This document shows positions 35,470-46,799 of a DNA stretch of 64,000 nt, in pieces (the stretch's first letter is position 1; each line of letters starts with the position of its first letter). Below the pieces are notes generated by a model. That model was not told where the DNA came from and ran no database searches. It worked only from the letters and a program-made list of their open reading frames with translations. Location: positions 4,370,501 to 4,434,500 of the forward strand of contig JAPVLO010000039.1 in NCBI GenBank assembly GCA_027257055.1. The letters are read 5' to 3'. The DNA is from Cephalopachus bancanus (taxonomy: Eukaryota; Chordata; Mammalia; Primates; Tarsiidae). The translations under genes and the position numbers were made by a program.

Positions 35470-36500
35470 TCATTTTTTCTGCCTTGCCTATTTCATGAGT
35501 TTTTTAAAAAATAAAGAACAAATGAGAGAATTATTAGAAAGATACTTTATAGGCAATGAAGAGCTAGGCAAAATAAGCTATGCTGTGATGGTTATTAAGT
35601 GGCCTTGACACATGGCATCACTCAATAAATATTTGATAAAGAAACAACAAGACTGTATATGAAATGAATCCCCTTTCCCTTGCTGTTCACCTTGGGTGAG
35701 TAAAAGGAAGCCCTTGACGCCAGTATTCTTACTCAAGCTCCAGGCTTCCAATTCAGGAGCAAGCATCAAAAAACCTCCCAAAACTGCTCCCCAGCCCCAG
35801 CTCACTGTTTGCTCTCCTGAAACTTATCATGGAGAAGGTAAGCCTTTAGCCTTCACATCTTGACCTAGAAGAGACAGCATGGAGATTATTTTTGTGGAAA
35901 ACAAGGTCACATTTCAGAATACTGTGTCCCAATACCTGAGCCCTAGCAAGATTAAAAAAAAGAGAGAGAGAGATCAGTCAAGTGGACTTTTCCACTCAGA
36001 GAAGTGTAATACATCTTAAGAGTTTGCATGATGCATCCGTAGCTCCTTGAAGAAGATATTCCAAGTTTCAGATACGCCATAAATATCCTTCAATGTGGTG
36101 CATGTCAGCTGAATGTCCCCACCCTTGAGTAAGCATGGACAATATACAGTAGGGACAGAGGTGAGTTATGGCAGGGGACATATTTAGTAATCTAAGAACC
36201 CAGTGGACACCCACGATTTACAGTTTAATCATCCACAAGGTAGAGCTTCCCTGTAATTGAATTAGATTTTGAAATAAGGCAAACCTGATTTATAGGGTTG
36301 TTTCCAAAACACACAACAGGGTATGTTTTCTTGTTTGTAACAATAATCCAGTGGTTAGTGTTAATGCATTACCAGGGAGTGAAGCGAAATGAATACACAC
36401 AAGAGGTATTCAGCGTCTGCTGAACAAAGAGGTTGCAGAAGTGAAAGCTTGGAGAAGTAGGAAAAGTTATCCTTCTTATTATGTTCACTTAAGGCAGATG
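35470..36500. other. Unique sequence, nothing recognised
   Basis: A short L2-type end ('actcaataaatatttgataa') near 35620 is the only recognisable piece. Confidence 0.4.
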
Positions 36501-36514
36501 TACTATTTTACTTT

Positions 36515-36803
36515 TTTTTTTTTTTTTTTGAGTTGGAGTCTCACTCTGTCGCCCAGCTGGAGTGCAGTGGCCGCTCCCGGCCACCGCAGCCTCGACCTGG
36601 TGAGCTCCGGCGATCCTTCCGCCTCAGCCTTCCGAGTAGCCGGAATTACAGGCGCGCGCTACCACGCCCGGCTGATTTTTTGATTTATTGTAGAGATGAG
36701 GTCTCGCCTGCCCAGGCGGGTCTCGAACCCGCGGGTTCAGGCAATCCATTCACCACAGCCTCCCAAAGGCGTGGGATTACAGGCTGAGCCACCGAGCCGG
36801 ACA
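36515..36803 (-). mobile_element. Dimeric Alu, non-anthropoid subfamily, young
   Basis: Complete dimer with a long poly-T start. Exact 14-base target duplication 'tactattttacttt' at 36501-36514 and 36804-36817. Many CpG sites are still intact, which fits a young copy. It matches the copies at 29.6, 32.3, 41.4 and 52.1 kb at subfamily-specific positions. Confidence 0.97.
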
Positions 36804-36859
36804 TACTATTTTACTTTAATCTGCTTTGGGCTTATTCAACTAAATGCAATTTGAAGTAC

Positions 36860-37095
36860 AGTTACTCAGGCATTTGAGCATCGACTCTGTGCCTACTGTT
36901 GTGTTTGGTGCTCAAGGCACTAAGATGGGCGCTAGCGATGTGACCTTGGCTTACTGCTCGGTTCTGAAAGTCTCAGTCCCTATGTCTATGAAGTAGAGAC
37001 AATAACAGTTTCTATCCTATAGGACTGCTGTGATGACAGCGCTGAATCACTTAGTGTAGTGGGTACAATACAATATTACAACTCTTAGTACTGTG
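36860..37095. repeat. Probable MIR, strongly diverged
   Basis: 'atgtctatgaagtagagaca', 'cctataggactgctgtgatg' resemble a sense MIR, preceded by an L2-like 'ctactgttgtgtttggtgct'. Confidence 0.4.
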
Positions 37096-37189
37096 GCTTT
37101 TGTTATTTTCTTGGCCACAAACATTTTACAGTTTGGCAGAGATGACAAACAAAAACTGTAACTAAACAATGTCATAAATGCTGACATAT

Positions 37190-37790
37190 CTTGTATCTGT
37201 TATCTATGGTATGGTAATGCTACATAACAAACACCACAATCTCAGTGACTTCTATTCATAAGGGTTTATGGGTTTATTGCTCACAGTTCTGAAATCTGTC
37301 AGGGGTTGGCCAGATGGCTCTTCCTTCTCACCTGGGCTTGCTCACATGTCTGGGACTGGCCAACTTGTGTTGGTCTATGCTGGCCTCAGCTGGGTGGGTC
37401 TCTCTTCTGTGTTCTTTATACCCGCTTCTAGTGACCAGTTACTGGTCCAGGCAAGTGGACCGGTCTTGTCATAGTGATGGCAGCATTCAGGAGAGTGAGT
37501 GAAAACATGCAGAGCCTCTTGAGGTCTGAGCTCAGAATCAGGAAATCATCGTTTCTGCCTTGTGCTATTAGCCAAAGTAAGTCACATGACTGTGCCCAGA
37601 ATCATGGTGTGGGCACAGCAAAGCCACATGGCAAAAGGCAGAGAAGGGTGAGGAATCAGGGCTACCATTGCAACTTATCCCACACGTTTATACAGAGATA
37701 CTGCAGAGACCAAAGAAGACTCGAGAAGGCTCCTGAGTTTTGATGTAAGAGTAAAATCTGATGGGTCACATCAGATAATTTATGGAACGC
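37190..37790 (+). repeat. Ancient interspersed repeat, family not named
   Basis: 'gctacataacaaacaccaca', 'gtttattgctcacagttctg', 'aagtcacatgactgtgccca' and 'acatggcaaaaggcagagaa' follow a repeat order common in mammals. Family not named; related copy at 58140-58445. Confidence 0.45.
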
Positions 37791-38639
37791 ATAAACAGGT
37801 ATTTTTCTGTCTTTCTTTACCTCCTAAATGCTTAAAAAACCCCAAGAGTGAGCTTCCTGAAACCCAGAAAAGGTTGACAGCCCTGAGCTTTGTCAGAACA
37901 TCTCCATACCTCTCAGAAAGAGGTCACAGGAGACAAAACTAATCCATCACAATGTAGACACTCTCGGCTTCCTCTTGACTTCCAACAAAGAGGTCAACAA
38001 AGATCAGGTCTTTGGTCCCTCATATAAAAATAACACAAATTATCCTGCTTCATTGTCCAAGTGATCAAGACCTCCAGGCTCCAGCATGTAATGACTTGGC
38101 CAAGACCAAATCAATGTCCCAGGCAGGAGGACCATCATTTATAGGTCTCTCTGTGATCCTGTGTGCACCATGTATCTTCAGACACCACAGAGAAATAGAG
38201 CAAGAGTTTATCTACAGATTCTTATACTGCTGAGTTGGTAGCCTTCCTCACAACTCCTTATAGAATGTGCCTTTTGAAAGGATCAAAGATCTGGACATTT
38301 CCAGATCAACCGGCTTAAGCTTTTAGAACTTTAGAAGAGGCAGCCTTTGGGGAGACAGACATCTTCCTTGGGAACAAAGAAAGAGGAAGGTGAGGAATTT
38401 TAGGGACCAAAGCCCAGATTTGCTCAGACAGGGAAAGTACAATTATACTTCAAAAACAGCAGGAATCAAACAAGGGCAAGGTCCACCAATCCTCACAGTC
38501 TGGAAAGTAAGGAAATCTCTTAAAGACCACCTCATCCCTGGTCCTTTTCCTCCCTTTCCTGTCTTACTCTTTCTCCCTCCTCCATCCCTCAAGGGTGACT
38601 GAGATTAATCCAAAAGGGAGCATATCTTTCAGTATACCT

Positions 38640-38900
38640 TTGACCTCAAGTGACAACAGAGTTACCTCAAATGGTTTAAGCAAATGAAAAAGTACGTTCA
38701 CATATACCAAGAAATCCAGAAGCAAGTTGATTCAAGGTTGGCTGATTCAACTAGAGAGAAGCTTTGGATTCTTCCTTAAAGAGAAGAGAGTCCCTAAAAA
38801 GAAGGAAAGCTTTCTCCATGCCCCCTCCCCAGCAGGTTTTTCCTCTCTCTCACTGGCCAGAATAAATCACATCCACCATCCTCAAAGGAATCACTAGTAT
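38640..38900 (-). repeat. Ancient interspersed repeat, antisense, family not named
   Basis: 'agtgacaacagagttacctc', 'gtttaagcaaatgaaaaagt' and 'ctctcactggccagaa' are the reversed order of the element at 15265-15630. Confidence 0.35.
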
Positions 38901-39149
38901 GTATTGCAAGGATTTCCCTAGAGACCAATTACATTATAGCCTTTAGGCTGGGAAGGGGTCAACCTCTATGGATAAACGAGATTATTCAATATTTGAAAAT
39001 AGCTGGAATTCTACAGCACAAAAATGAGGTGGTGTGGCAGCTGGGTACACAGTCAGATACGTCTGCCAAAGAAAATGGCATTAAAAATGGAGAATTCAGA
39101 CTAGAGGGAGTCAGAGAAATTTCTTCAGAGACTCTAACCACTGGTCTAC

Positions 39150-39350
39150 CTGCAGCCGGATGAACTGGGTTAAAACCCGAGCTCTACTATTTATGAACTG
39201 TGAAACCATGGGCAACTTCTCTGAGTTTTCACTTCATAGACGATGAATCATGGCCAATGATACATAACTCACCTAGCGGTTATGAGAGTTAAATGAGACA
39301 GTATATGATGAAAAGCCCCTAGGACACTGGCATCTAACCAATGGTCATTA
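39150..39350 (+). repeat. MIR SINE
   Basis: 'ctgggttaaaacccgagctc', 'accatgggcaacttctctga', 'gttatgagagttaaatgaga'. Sense MIR. Confidence 0.7.
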
Positions 39351-39424
39351 GCTGGGAGGCCCCACATGCCCTTCCCCTGCTCTTCTCTCAGGACAAGGGA
39401 CCATCAACAAGGGTAAAGCCTAAC

Positions 39425-39665
39425 TTCTGGAATCAGATAGATGTGGACCCAGTAAATGATCCTGGTAGATACCAACCTGTAATGCCAACCAACTGCTGAA
39501 ATCTCTAAGCTTTAGAAGACCTGTCTGTAAAACAGGTATAAATAGTATCTCCAATTCCATAGAAAGTGGTTGTAAAAACTGAATGAGACTTGGCAAATAA
39601 AGAATTTGGCATGCCCCTGGTCCTGAATAAGCACTTAGGAAATAGAAGCTATTACTATTTTTGTT
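39425..39665 (+). repeat. MIR SINE
   Basis: 'gaccctgtctgtaaaac'-type block (here 'gacctgtctgtaaaacag'), 'aaaactgaatgagacttgg' and 'ctgaataagcacttaggaaa' mark a diverged sense MIR. Confidence 0.6.
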
Positions 39666-39789
39666 GTCACCATCATCATCACCTTCCTGTGGAAGGTCTC
39701 CAACTGCCAGATACTGGGTCCTAAGATACACCTGGACTTTCAGATTCACAGCAAACTTCCTCAAGCAGCAAACCTGATTGCTTATCACC

Positions 39790-40050
39790 TTTTGATAGAT
39801 TTCTATTTTCCTAACAGTAAAGGGTAGAAACTCTTTAGTATAACCCATAAGGCCCTGCAAGATTTAGTTCCAGTTCACCTCCCCAGTCTCATCTCATACC
39901 AAGTTTCCCCAACCATCTTCCAGTTTCTAACATGTCATTCTTCCTCCAGCCATAGGGCTTTTGTTTATGATATTCGTTTAGCTATCTTCTCTTCCTTCTT
40001 TGAATCTTGCCCTAAATGTCACTTCACAAGAAAGCCTGTCCAAACCCCAG
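39790..40050 (+). repeat. L2 LINE 3' region
   Basis: 'cccataaggccctgcaagat', 'cctccccagtctcatctcat', 'ccatagggcttttgtttatg' and 'ccctaaatgtcacttcacaa' follow the sense L2. Confidence 0.75.
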
Positions 40051-40104
40051 ACAGAGAGAGATTCCTTGAGTATATATTCTCAATTGAAAGGTGGCATCCT
40101 GAGT

Positions 40105-40372
40105 GCTTATGAATGTAAACTCTGAAGTAAGTCCACATGTGTGTAGACCTCAACTTTACCACTTACTGTGTGACCTTTGGCGACTCACTGAAACTCTCTT
40201 TGCCTCAGTTTCCTCATCTTTACAATGTAGATAATGACAAAAATGAAATAACAATACCTATTCTCATGGGGTTATTTTGCAGATTAAATGAGTAACTATT
40301 AGAAAGTATTTAGAATAATGCCATACACATCATAAATACTATACCAGTGTTGAGTACATCAAATTAATAAAT
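40105..40372 (+). repeat. MIR SINE
   Basis: 'accacttactgtgtgacctt', 'tgcctcagtttcctcatctt', 'cagattaaatgagtaactat' and 'tgccatacacatcataaata': nearly full-length sense MIR. Confidence 0.85.
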
Positions 40373-40379
40373 TGTCTCA

Positions 40380-41210
40380 TGCCTGCAAAGAATCTCTCTT
40401 GTATGCAATTATATATTCATTACTGTAATAATTTGATGACTCACTGTCTCCCCTTCCAGATCAGATGCCCCAGGAATCCAGAGATGAATCTTCTTGCACT
40501 CCTCATTTAGATTCAGGTACAAAAACTGGTCCAGGGTGGGTTTGCAATAAATATGAATTTAATTGATGAAGAAAAACTTAACACACAGCATAAGCCCCTG
40601 CTTTCCTTGCTTCCACTAAGACAGAGAGGCCCCTCATCCCTTCCTGACCCTCCCAGGTCTTATAGCAGCAGCACCAGCTCTCACCTTGTGTGGCACACAA
40701 ATGGAACCCTTGCCAACAAGCCCAGCAAACACCAGGACTCCCCAGGGACACAGAGCCGGTAATGGGCTCCATATTGTTTCAGATGTTCTGGACCACAAAG
40801 TGATCATGTCTGAGATAATGTCAGCACGGTTAACCCCAAATTCTTCCACTCACTCCCTTGCACGGAATGCTTTAAAACATCCTGCATATCAACCCTCCCC
40901 AACCACAGCAATTTCAGGACATGAGCCTTAATCAGGGAAGAAAAGATTAATTGGATAGCTGCCTTGAGAGGACCCATGTGCCAGGCCTGCCATTCTTATA
41001 ATACAGACAATTAGGGCAGCATTGTGATTTATCTTTTCAGTAGCAGTAGCAGCACCAGTAGCAAAGTCTCTTCCCCTTCACTTGCAGGCCTGCAACCACA
41101 GAAGGCTAGAAAGAAGACAGATGAAGGCACCCTTTGAGGACAGCAGCAGAAGGAGGTAGTCATACCCACATCCGACAGAGAATACCATGGAAGCAACAGA
41201 AAAAGGCGTG
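40380..41210. other. Unique sequence, nothing recognised
   Basis: Overlapping open frames of 64 to 81 codons at 40553-40931 on both strands have no recognisable domain. Confidence 0.4.
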
Positions 41211-41219
41211 CATGTCAAA

Positions 41220-41330
41220 CCTCACCCCTGTGCTTACATGCTGTCTGTCTGATTCGGGCTAACCAATCCACAATTTGCTGTCTCAGTTTCCCCATCTGAA
41301 AATGACAGGGTAGGACCTATTTACTGTCAT
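41220..41330 (+). repeat. MIR fragment
   Basis: 'gctgtctcagtttccccatc' and 'tgaaaatgacagggtaggac' mark a sense MIR remnant. Confidence 0.5.
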
Positions 41331-41357
41331 ATAACCCTTGGCTGTAAACTCACGTTC

Positions 41358-41649
41358 TTTTTTTTTTTTTTTTTTTGAGTTGGAGTCTCACTCTGTCGCT
41401 CAGACTGGAGTGCAGTGGCCGCTCCCGGCCACTGCAGCCTCGACCTGCTGGACTCCGGCGATCCTTCCACCTCAGCCTTCCGAGTAGCCGGAATTACAGG
41501 CATTCGCTGCCACGCCCGGCTGATTTTTTGATTTATTATAGAGATGAGGTCTCGCTGCCCAGGCAGGTCTCGAACCCGCGGGCTTAGGCAATCCACTCAC
41601 CTCAGCCTCCCAAAGGCGCGGGATTACAGGCTGAGCCACCGAGCCGGCT
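41358..41649 (-). mobile_element. Dimeric Alu, non-anthropoid subfamily
   Basis: Complete reversed dimer with poly-T start, very similar to the copy at 36.5 kb. Possible degenerate target duplication 'acgttctttt' / 'acattctctt'. Overlapping 70 to 89 codon frames are Alu translations. Confidence 0.95.
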
Positions 41650-41689
41650 ACATTCTCTTAAAAGACATTTCACGGCAGTTTATAATCTC

Positions 41690-41828
41690 TCACTTGCATC
41701 TTCAGATACCTGGAAGCCAGGCGCTGTCCCGGGTTCTGAAGTTGAACAAAATCACTGCCGGGCGCTGTCCCGGGTTCTGAAGTTGAACAAATCATTGTTG
41801 GCAGTTGAACATAATCACTGCCCTGCAG
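41690..41828 (-). repeat. L2 fragment with a 41 bp tandem duplication
   Basis: 'acctggaagccaggcgctgt' resembles the reversed L2 3' end. The block starting at 41720 (GGCGCTGTCCCGGGTTCTGA…) is repeated from 41761, a period of 41 bases. A third, partial and diverged unit lies around 41802-41825. Confidence 0.8.
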
Positions 41829-41829
41829 T

Positions 41830-41971
41830 ATAGAGGCTCTAGAATCAATCATAGTCAGAGACCCACTACCTCTTGGACAAATGCCCTAACCTCTTAGTTG
41901 TTCATCTGAAACCAAGGGAAATAATATCTACCTCAGAGGTCCATCGTGAAGAATAAAGGAAATAAGCCATA
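41830..41971 (+). repeat. MIR SINE, cut by a mariner insertion
   Basis: 'gagacccactacctcttgga', 'caaatgccctaacctcttag', 'gttgttcatctgaaaccaag', 'tcgtgaagaataaaggaaat'. Sense MIR whose 3' end stops at the mariner. Confidence 0.7.
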
Positions 41972-42350
41972 CTGGGGGGACCAAAAACCTGGAATTTATT
42001 TATTTTAAACATGTGCATTTATTCCTGCATGTGTAAACTTCAGCCACCTTCAAAGTTCCCTCCATTTGATGCAATACACCCATTGAGATGCTTTCTCCAC
42101 TACTCAAAACAGTTTTGAGCTCGTCCATTTTGATGCCTTTCAGTGCTTCTGCCGTTTTTTGCTTCACCTCTTCCACACCGGCAAAATGTTTCTCTTTGAG
42201 GACTTTTTTCATCCAGAGAAACAACAAAAACAAGTTGCTTGGGGTAAGACTGGATGAATATGGAGGGTGGGGCATGGGAGCCATGCTGTTTTGGTGAAAA
42301 ACTACTGAACACTCAGCACAGCTTGGGCAAGTGTGCTTGTAAAGCACCCA
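41972..42350 (-). mobile_element. Mariner remnant (second mariner lineage)
   Basis: The left end (ctggggggaccaaaaacctg) follows a TA dinucleotide, as expected of mariner. The minus-strand frame of 115 codons reads HPPYS, then MKKVLKEKHFAGVEEVKQKTAEAL: the end of the mariner catalytic domain and the following helix. The S-L-T-P-S-N in place of the usual PDLAPxD means the catalytic aspartate is lost. The far (5') end is missing or unrecognisable. Distinct from the mariner at 7.8 kb. Confidence 0.8.
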
Positions 42351-42409
42351 TCATGAAATGGGCAAACACTTTAAAAGAATCACCAAAAAAAAAAAAAAAA
42401 AAGTCACTG

Positions 42410-43425
42410 AAGCTGAATGCAGCCTCTCACAGTAATGCTAACTGATACACTGGTGCTGATGGGTTCCTAGAATACTTGCCTAGCAGGGGAAACCTGTACT
42501 GTAAGGGGCCATTTCTCCAAAAGATAATTCAGGTTTTGGGGGGGTACCTCCTCATATAAGAAAACTTATACAGAACTCAACACTTTGTAGGGACTACATT
42601 AATAGGATCTACTCATATAAGGGCGTCATTACATGACTTTTATATGTATACAGTGAACTATCAGGTGTAAGATAAGTTTCAACTCCTGAACAAAGGAGAC
42701 ATTTTCCTTTGGAAGAAGGCAGCAAGAAAAGTGACTGACACAACTAGCTAATGAGACTTGCTGTTAAACAGGAGGTGTCAGGAGGAGGCCTGGGAGGAGG
42801 GGAGATGAATTAATGTTATAATCGACATCCACAGGCCAGAGCTGCCATTTGTCTTACTGAAGACTCACCCTAGGACACTTTGGGAGGTGAAAGGAAGTGA
42901 ATGATAAAAAATCCCACCACAAGAATCTGTTTTAAATTCTCATTATTCTGCCAGTTAACTAGGCCAGGTTGGTTCATCTCAATTAGGTCATATTCATGCA
43001 CATGCTCACTGATCAAAGAACAGAAGAGCCACTCCCTGTTCTTTCTGAGGGAACCCAATGGAGCCTCTCTTGGTGAAATGCCTAACTCAGCACCCATGCT
43101 CTGTATTGCCTGGCATCCTGTGTTCTCTTCTGTCATGGCACTGATTGCACTAGGGCCATCAGAGTTGGTTTTCTAATCTGTCTCTCACTGGATCCCAGAA
43201 ATGGATTCACTGATGCTATGTTCACCAAGGTTGTAGGGGGTGCCAGAGACAGAAACCCAACCCTAGCGAGGTTAGGCAAAAGTAGAGCATGATGGTTTGT
43301 GGTATCCATTACAGGTTGAATGCCCAAATCCTGGGTGGAGGCAGAGTTCATATGGGCCTCAGGAATAAATTAGACAAGGGGCTCAGGGACTACCATGGCA
43401 CATGCACACTCACTTTCTCCCCCAC
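42410..43425. other. Unique sequence, nothing recognised
   Basis: No repeat or exon recognised. Overlapping 88 to 91 codon frames on opposite strands at 42870-43176 have no motif. Confidence 0.4.
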
Positions 43426-43429
43426 CCAC

Positions 43430-43508
43430 TTCCTCCCCTCTCTCCCGCCCACCTTCCCTCCCTCCGTTCTTCCCTTCTTCCCTTCTTCCCTTTTTCTCTC
43501 ATTCTCTT
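43430..43508. repeat. Pyrimidine-rich (CCCTT) tract
   Basis: C/T run with CTTCC and CCCTT units on the + strand. Confidence 0.85.
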
Positions 43509-43509
43509 T

Positions 43510-44455
43510 CTTGGTCTGACTCTCATCTCTGCTTTTCTCTAAGAGTTAGGGTCATTCTCCACAAAGGCAGATGAGTTGCTTCCAAATGTTGGGAATTGTG
43601 TCCCCTGACAGCTCTCAGGCATCTCATCTCATAGATTCTTCTTTCAGAGAGAACTGACCCTCTCTCAGGCCCAGAGTGAGTGTTCCCAAGGTAAACACTT
43701 ATTGGCAGAGCTTGTATCATAGATACCACTGGAATAATAGATGGTAGGTGGTGTGGGTAGAGACAAGGGGTAAACATGTATCTGTTTGTGTGCTAGGGGG
43801 AGTGTTTTGACCATCCCCAACACCTGAAAACTGGGAAACCTACAGTTGAAGTGAAGGGGTCAGCTTCTTAAAGAAGTAGGATGCTATTTCCTTTCGAACG
43901 ACAAATGTAAGGAAATCAGACTGATGAAAGATGCAGATTAAAATGGAGGCAAGTGGGCCTAATAATGGCCCGAAATGATAAACTAAATCCTTGTGCAGTT
44001 TATTCCTTCCCACCTCACTGCCTGAGAGAAAAACCATGTATTTTATTGAACTATCAGAGGAAGTTTAAAGTATCAGAAGTTTAAAAGGTATTGTTTTGCA
44101 CTTGAGAGGAGGGTCTGTAACTTTCTGTTTCTCAATGCTCAGTGCCTCATCTGCTTGACACTTATTTTTCAAATGAAAGAATGAAATTATAATGAATACA
44201 GGAATTAAGTCAAATAAATAAAAGAAATCCAAGGTGAAGTACAAGAGAAAACATGTTTCTCTCTCCATATATCCAGTTCCAATCTGACTACTTTGGGTTT
44301 TCAGAAAATAATGGATTCCAGGAGGTACCCAGGAAACAGACATCTTGGTTGGTCTGGGCTGCAACCAACCTCCTCCTCCATTCATTTTCTCTCTCAACAA
44401 CCATAATTTGCCATATGGTGGGCACTTTGAATATACTGCCAAATTGAATCCTTAA
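43510..44455. other. Unique sequence, nothing recognised
   Basis: The 125-codon minus-strand frame (44065-44442) has no visible domain and overlaps a + frame. I do not call it a gene. Confidence 0.35.
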
Positions 44456-44464
44456 AAATTCAGG

Positions 44465-44915
44465 TGGGTATCTAAAGAATGAGAATATAGGCTTTGATAT
44501 AGCATCCCCTAAAGAAAATGTGGTATATATACACTGTGGAATACTACACAGCTATAAAAAAAGAACAAAATCATGTCCTTTGCAGAAACATGGATTCAGC
44601 TGTAGGCCATTATCCTAAGTGAACTAACTCAGAGACAGAAAACCAAACACTGCGTGTTCTCACTTACATGTAGGAGATAAACAATGGATACTCATGGACA
44701 TAAAAATAGAAATAATAAACACAGGGGTGTCAAAAGGGGAGGGGTGAGGAGGGGTGTGAGGGTTCAATAATTATCAGGTACAATGTTCACTGTTTGGGGA
44801 ACAGGAACACCAGAAATCCAACCCCCACCAGTAAGCAATACCCATGTAGCAAACATGCACTCATATCCCCAAATCTAAATTTTTAAAAAAATAAATAAAA
44901 AGAAAAACAGTATCC
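44465..44915 (+). mobile_element. L1 3' end, sense (primate L1 type)
   Basis: 'gtggaatactacacagctat', 'aaaatcatgtcctttgcaga', 'aaccaaacactgcgtgttct', 'aacaatggatactcatggac', 'ggggtgtcaaaaggggaggg' (the G-rich 3' UTR tract) and 'catgcactcatatccccaaa', then an A-rich tail. 5' truncated. Confidence 0.92.
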
Positions 44916-45004
44916 TCAAGGCCATAAATAGTATTAAGTAGCATAGCTGAAATTTGAACCCAAGCCAATGATTCCAATGGTATTGTTGAATACGACTATG
45001 CTTC

Positions 45005-45200
45005 CATTCCAATAATTCTTTACTGAGTATCTATTATTAGCAGCAAGCATTGTGCCACATTCTTTACATTGATTTTCTTGATCCTAACAAACCCAGTAAA
45101 GTACCAACCTACCAACATGGTTCCTATTTAACAGGTGAGGCGGTCAGCCCTCATACAAGTTGAGGTTTCCTCCCAAAATGCAACACTAGCGAACCACAGA
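45005..45200 (-). repeat. MIR SINE, antisense
   Basis: 'actgagtatctattattagc', 'ttgattttcttgatcctaac', 'ttaacaggtgaggcggtcag'. Reversed MIR. Confidence 0.55.
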
Positions 45201-45204
45201 CCTG

Positions 45205-46605
45205 TACTCGGTGCCTGCTGTATCCTCCCCGGAAACTGAGTTTCTAAACACTGTATGTATAACTGGAGTGTTGGGGGAAGGTGCAACATCTGATCATCTC
45301 AATGACTCTGAACTCCTTGCAGATGGCAGGCATAGGTGTTAGCTATCCACTTAGGACCTGGCATCTTCTCTGGCTATGAAACCATGCCTGGGTCCAACTG
45401 GCTTCATGAGCAGGATACTGATATTCTCCATTACAGGCACAAGGTGCCACAATGCTCCCTTCCTCAAGGTTCTTAAAGAATGGCTGACTCCGAAAGACAA
45501 ACACATGGAAAGCAGAAATTACAGAAGTGATCTCTTTACCCAAAGCAGCTGCAACAGAGCCCAAAGAGTCCATTTGTACATAACAGAACAGCCTGGTTAC
45601 CCACTTCCTTCTCTCTAGTTAAATAGGGCTTGGCCGAATTCGAGATAGTTACAGGTGTGAGTCCTACTCTTGGGGGGAATTGTTGATGGAGTTTGTGTTG
45701 CCTAGAATGGGAGGGCCTGAAAAACTCCAAATCCTGACTCGGTATGCTGGGTGTTTTTCCCACTCTGCATGTCTGGACCCCCTTGATGGACAGGCTAGTA
45801 GAGAGGGAGAGATGGCCTAAAGCACCGAGACCAGTGATTGGTTTTGTGCAGGATGCTCGGATTCTTCCTCCTGCTGAAAATGGCCTGTGTGTGAAGTGAA
45901 GTGAGGTAAAAGAAAGATGCCAGCAACCTGCAGGGTGGGATTGGGCCAGGGCGGAGGAACCATAAGCTAAATCCTGCCCCCTTCTAAACCAAGAACACCC
46001 ACATCCTCTCGCCCCCATTCCAATGATTCCTCCCCGCTCTCACGGAACATTAAGCCCTTCCTGCAAATTCAAAAGGATGCCCTCTGGAGACAAATCAACC
46101 ATAGAGGAAAAAAATAGCAAACCTCATTTCATTTGGCAACCCATGCTTTAGGAAAGACATAAATATTGGATTTGCAACTTTATTTTCCTCCAGAGAGACA
46201 CTCTGTAGAAAATTAAAACAATGCAAGATTTAATTATTAAAAGCCAAACATTCCTGTACATATTTCCTAGTCCAAAGTTTTAAAAACAAACTCCCAGAGA
46301 AGATACATTTTTAATGATGAACTCCCTCCCACTCAGGCTGTGTTTTAAATCCCCTCTCCATCATGACTCACCCAGCACAAGTGAAGGGAGAACTCCAGGG
46401 AAATCAAAGGGCAGGTTTTCTGCTGAAGAAGCAGAGCAGTGCCTGGAGATTTGGGGGAATCGGCACCTTGAAATCAGCTCCACTTCCATTCTCATCTTCC
46501 AGACATACTATAGCAGGAGACATGTTTAAACTTACCAAATTTCTCACCTCTATACATTTTCTTTGTTTCCAGAAAGTTCCAAGCAGGATATGAACATAAA
46601 GAAGA
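45205..46605. other. Unique sequence, including a 160-codon minus-strand frame
   Basis: The frame 45536-46018 (-) is the longest outside the minisatellite. It shows no domain, signal peptide or family resemblance, and I do not call it. The AT-rich portion 46050-46320 is transposon-free and weakly enhancer-like. Confidence 0.35.
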
Positions 46606-46614
46606 AATGTGAGA

Positions 46615-46720
46615 TGATCAATTCATTAATTTGACAAACATTTATTGGGCACCTACTGTGTTTCCATCAACTGTTCTAGGCACTAGGTAAGTTCCAAATA
46701 AGCAAAGAGGCCTCAGACAC
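46615..46720 (-). repeat. L2 3' end, antisense
   Basis: 'tttgacaaacatttattggg', 'cacctactgtgtttccatca' and 'actgttctaggcactaggta' match the reversed L2 end. Confidence 0.7.
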
Positions 46721-46799
46721 ACCGATAACTGTCTTCCCGGGGAGTGACAGAGCAATTCTCAGTCACTTCATGATCCTGCATTGGTCATCAATTGTCTGC

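Noticed and set aside
36721..36760. tRNA-like B box ('gggtctcgaacccgcgggtt') as a tRNA gene
   Set aside because: This is the internal RNA polymerase III box region of the Alu left arm; no cloverleaf forms.
39420..39860. 146-codon minus-strand open frame
   Set aside because: Overlaps MIR and L2 sequence; a translation of repeats.
43433..43508. Polypyrimidine tract as a splice acceptor
   Set aside because: Much longer than a normal tract, with no convincing AG/exon following; a low-complexity repeat.
45536..46018. 160-codon minus-strand open frame
   Set aside because: No domain, signal peptide, recognisable homology or exon-like boundaries; the length is compatible with chance in 64 kb of GC-moderate DNA.
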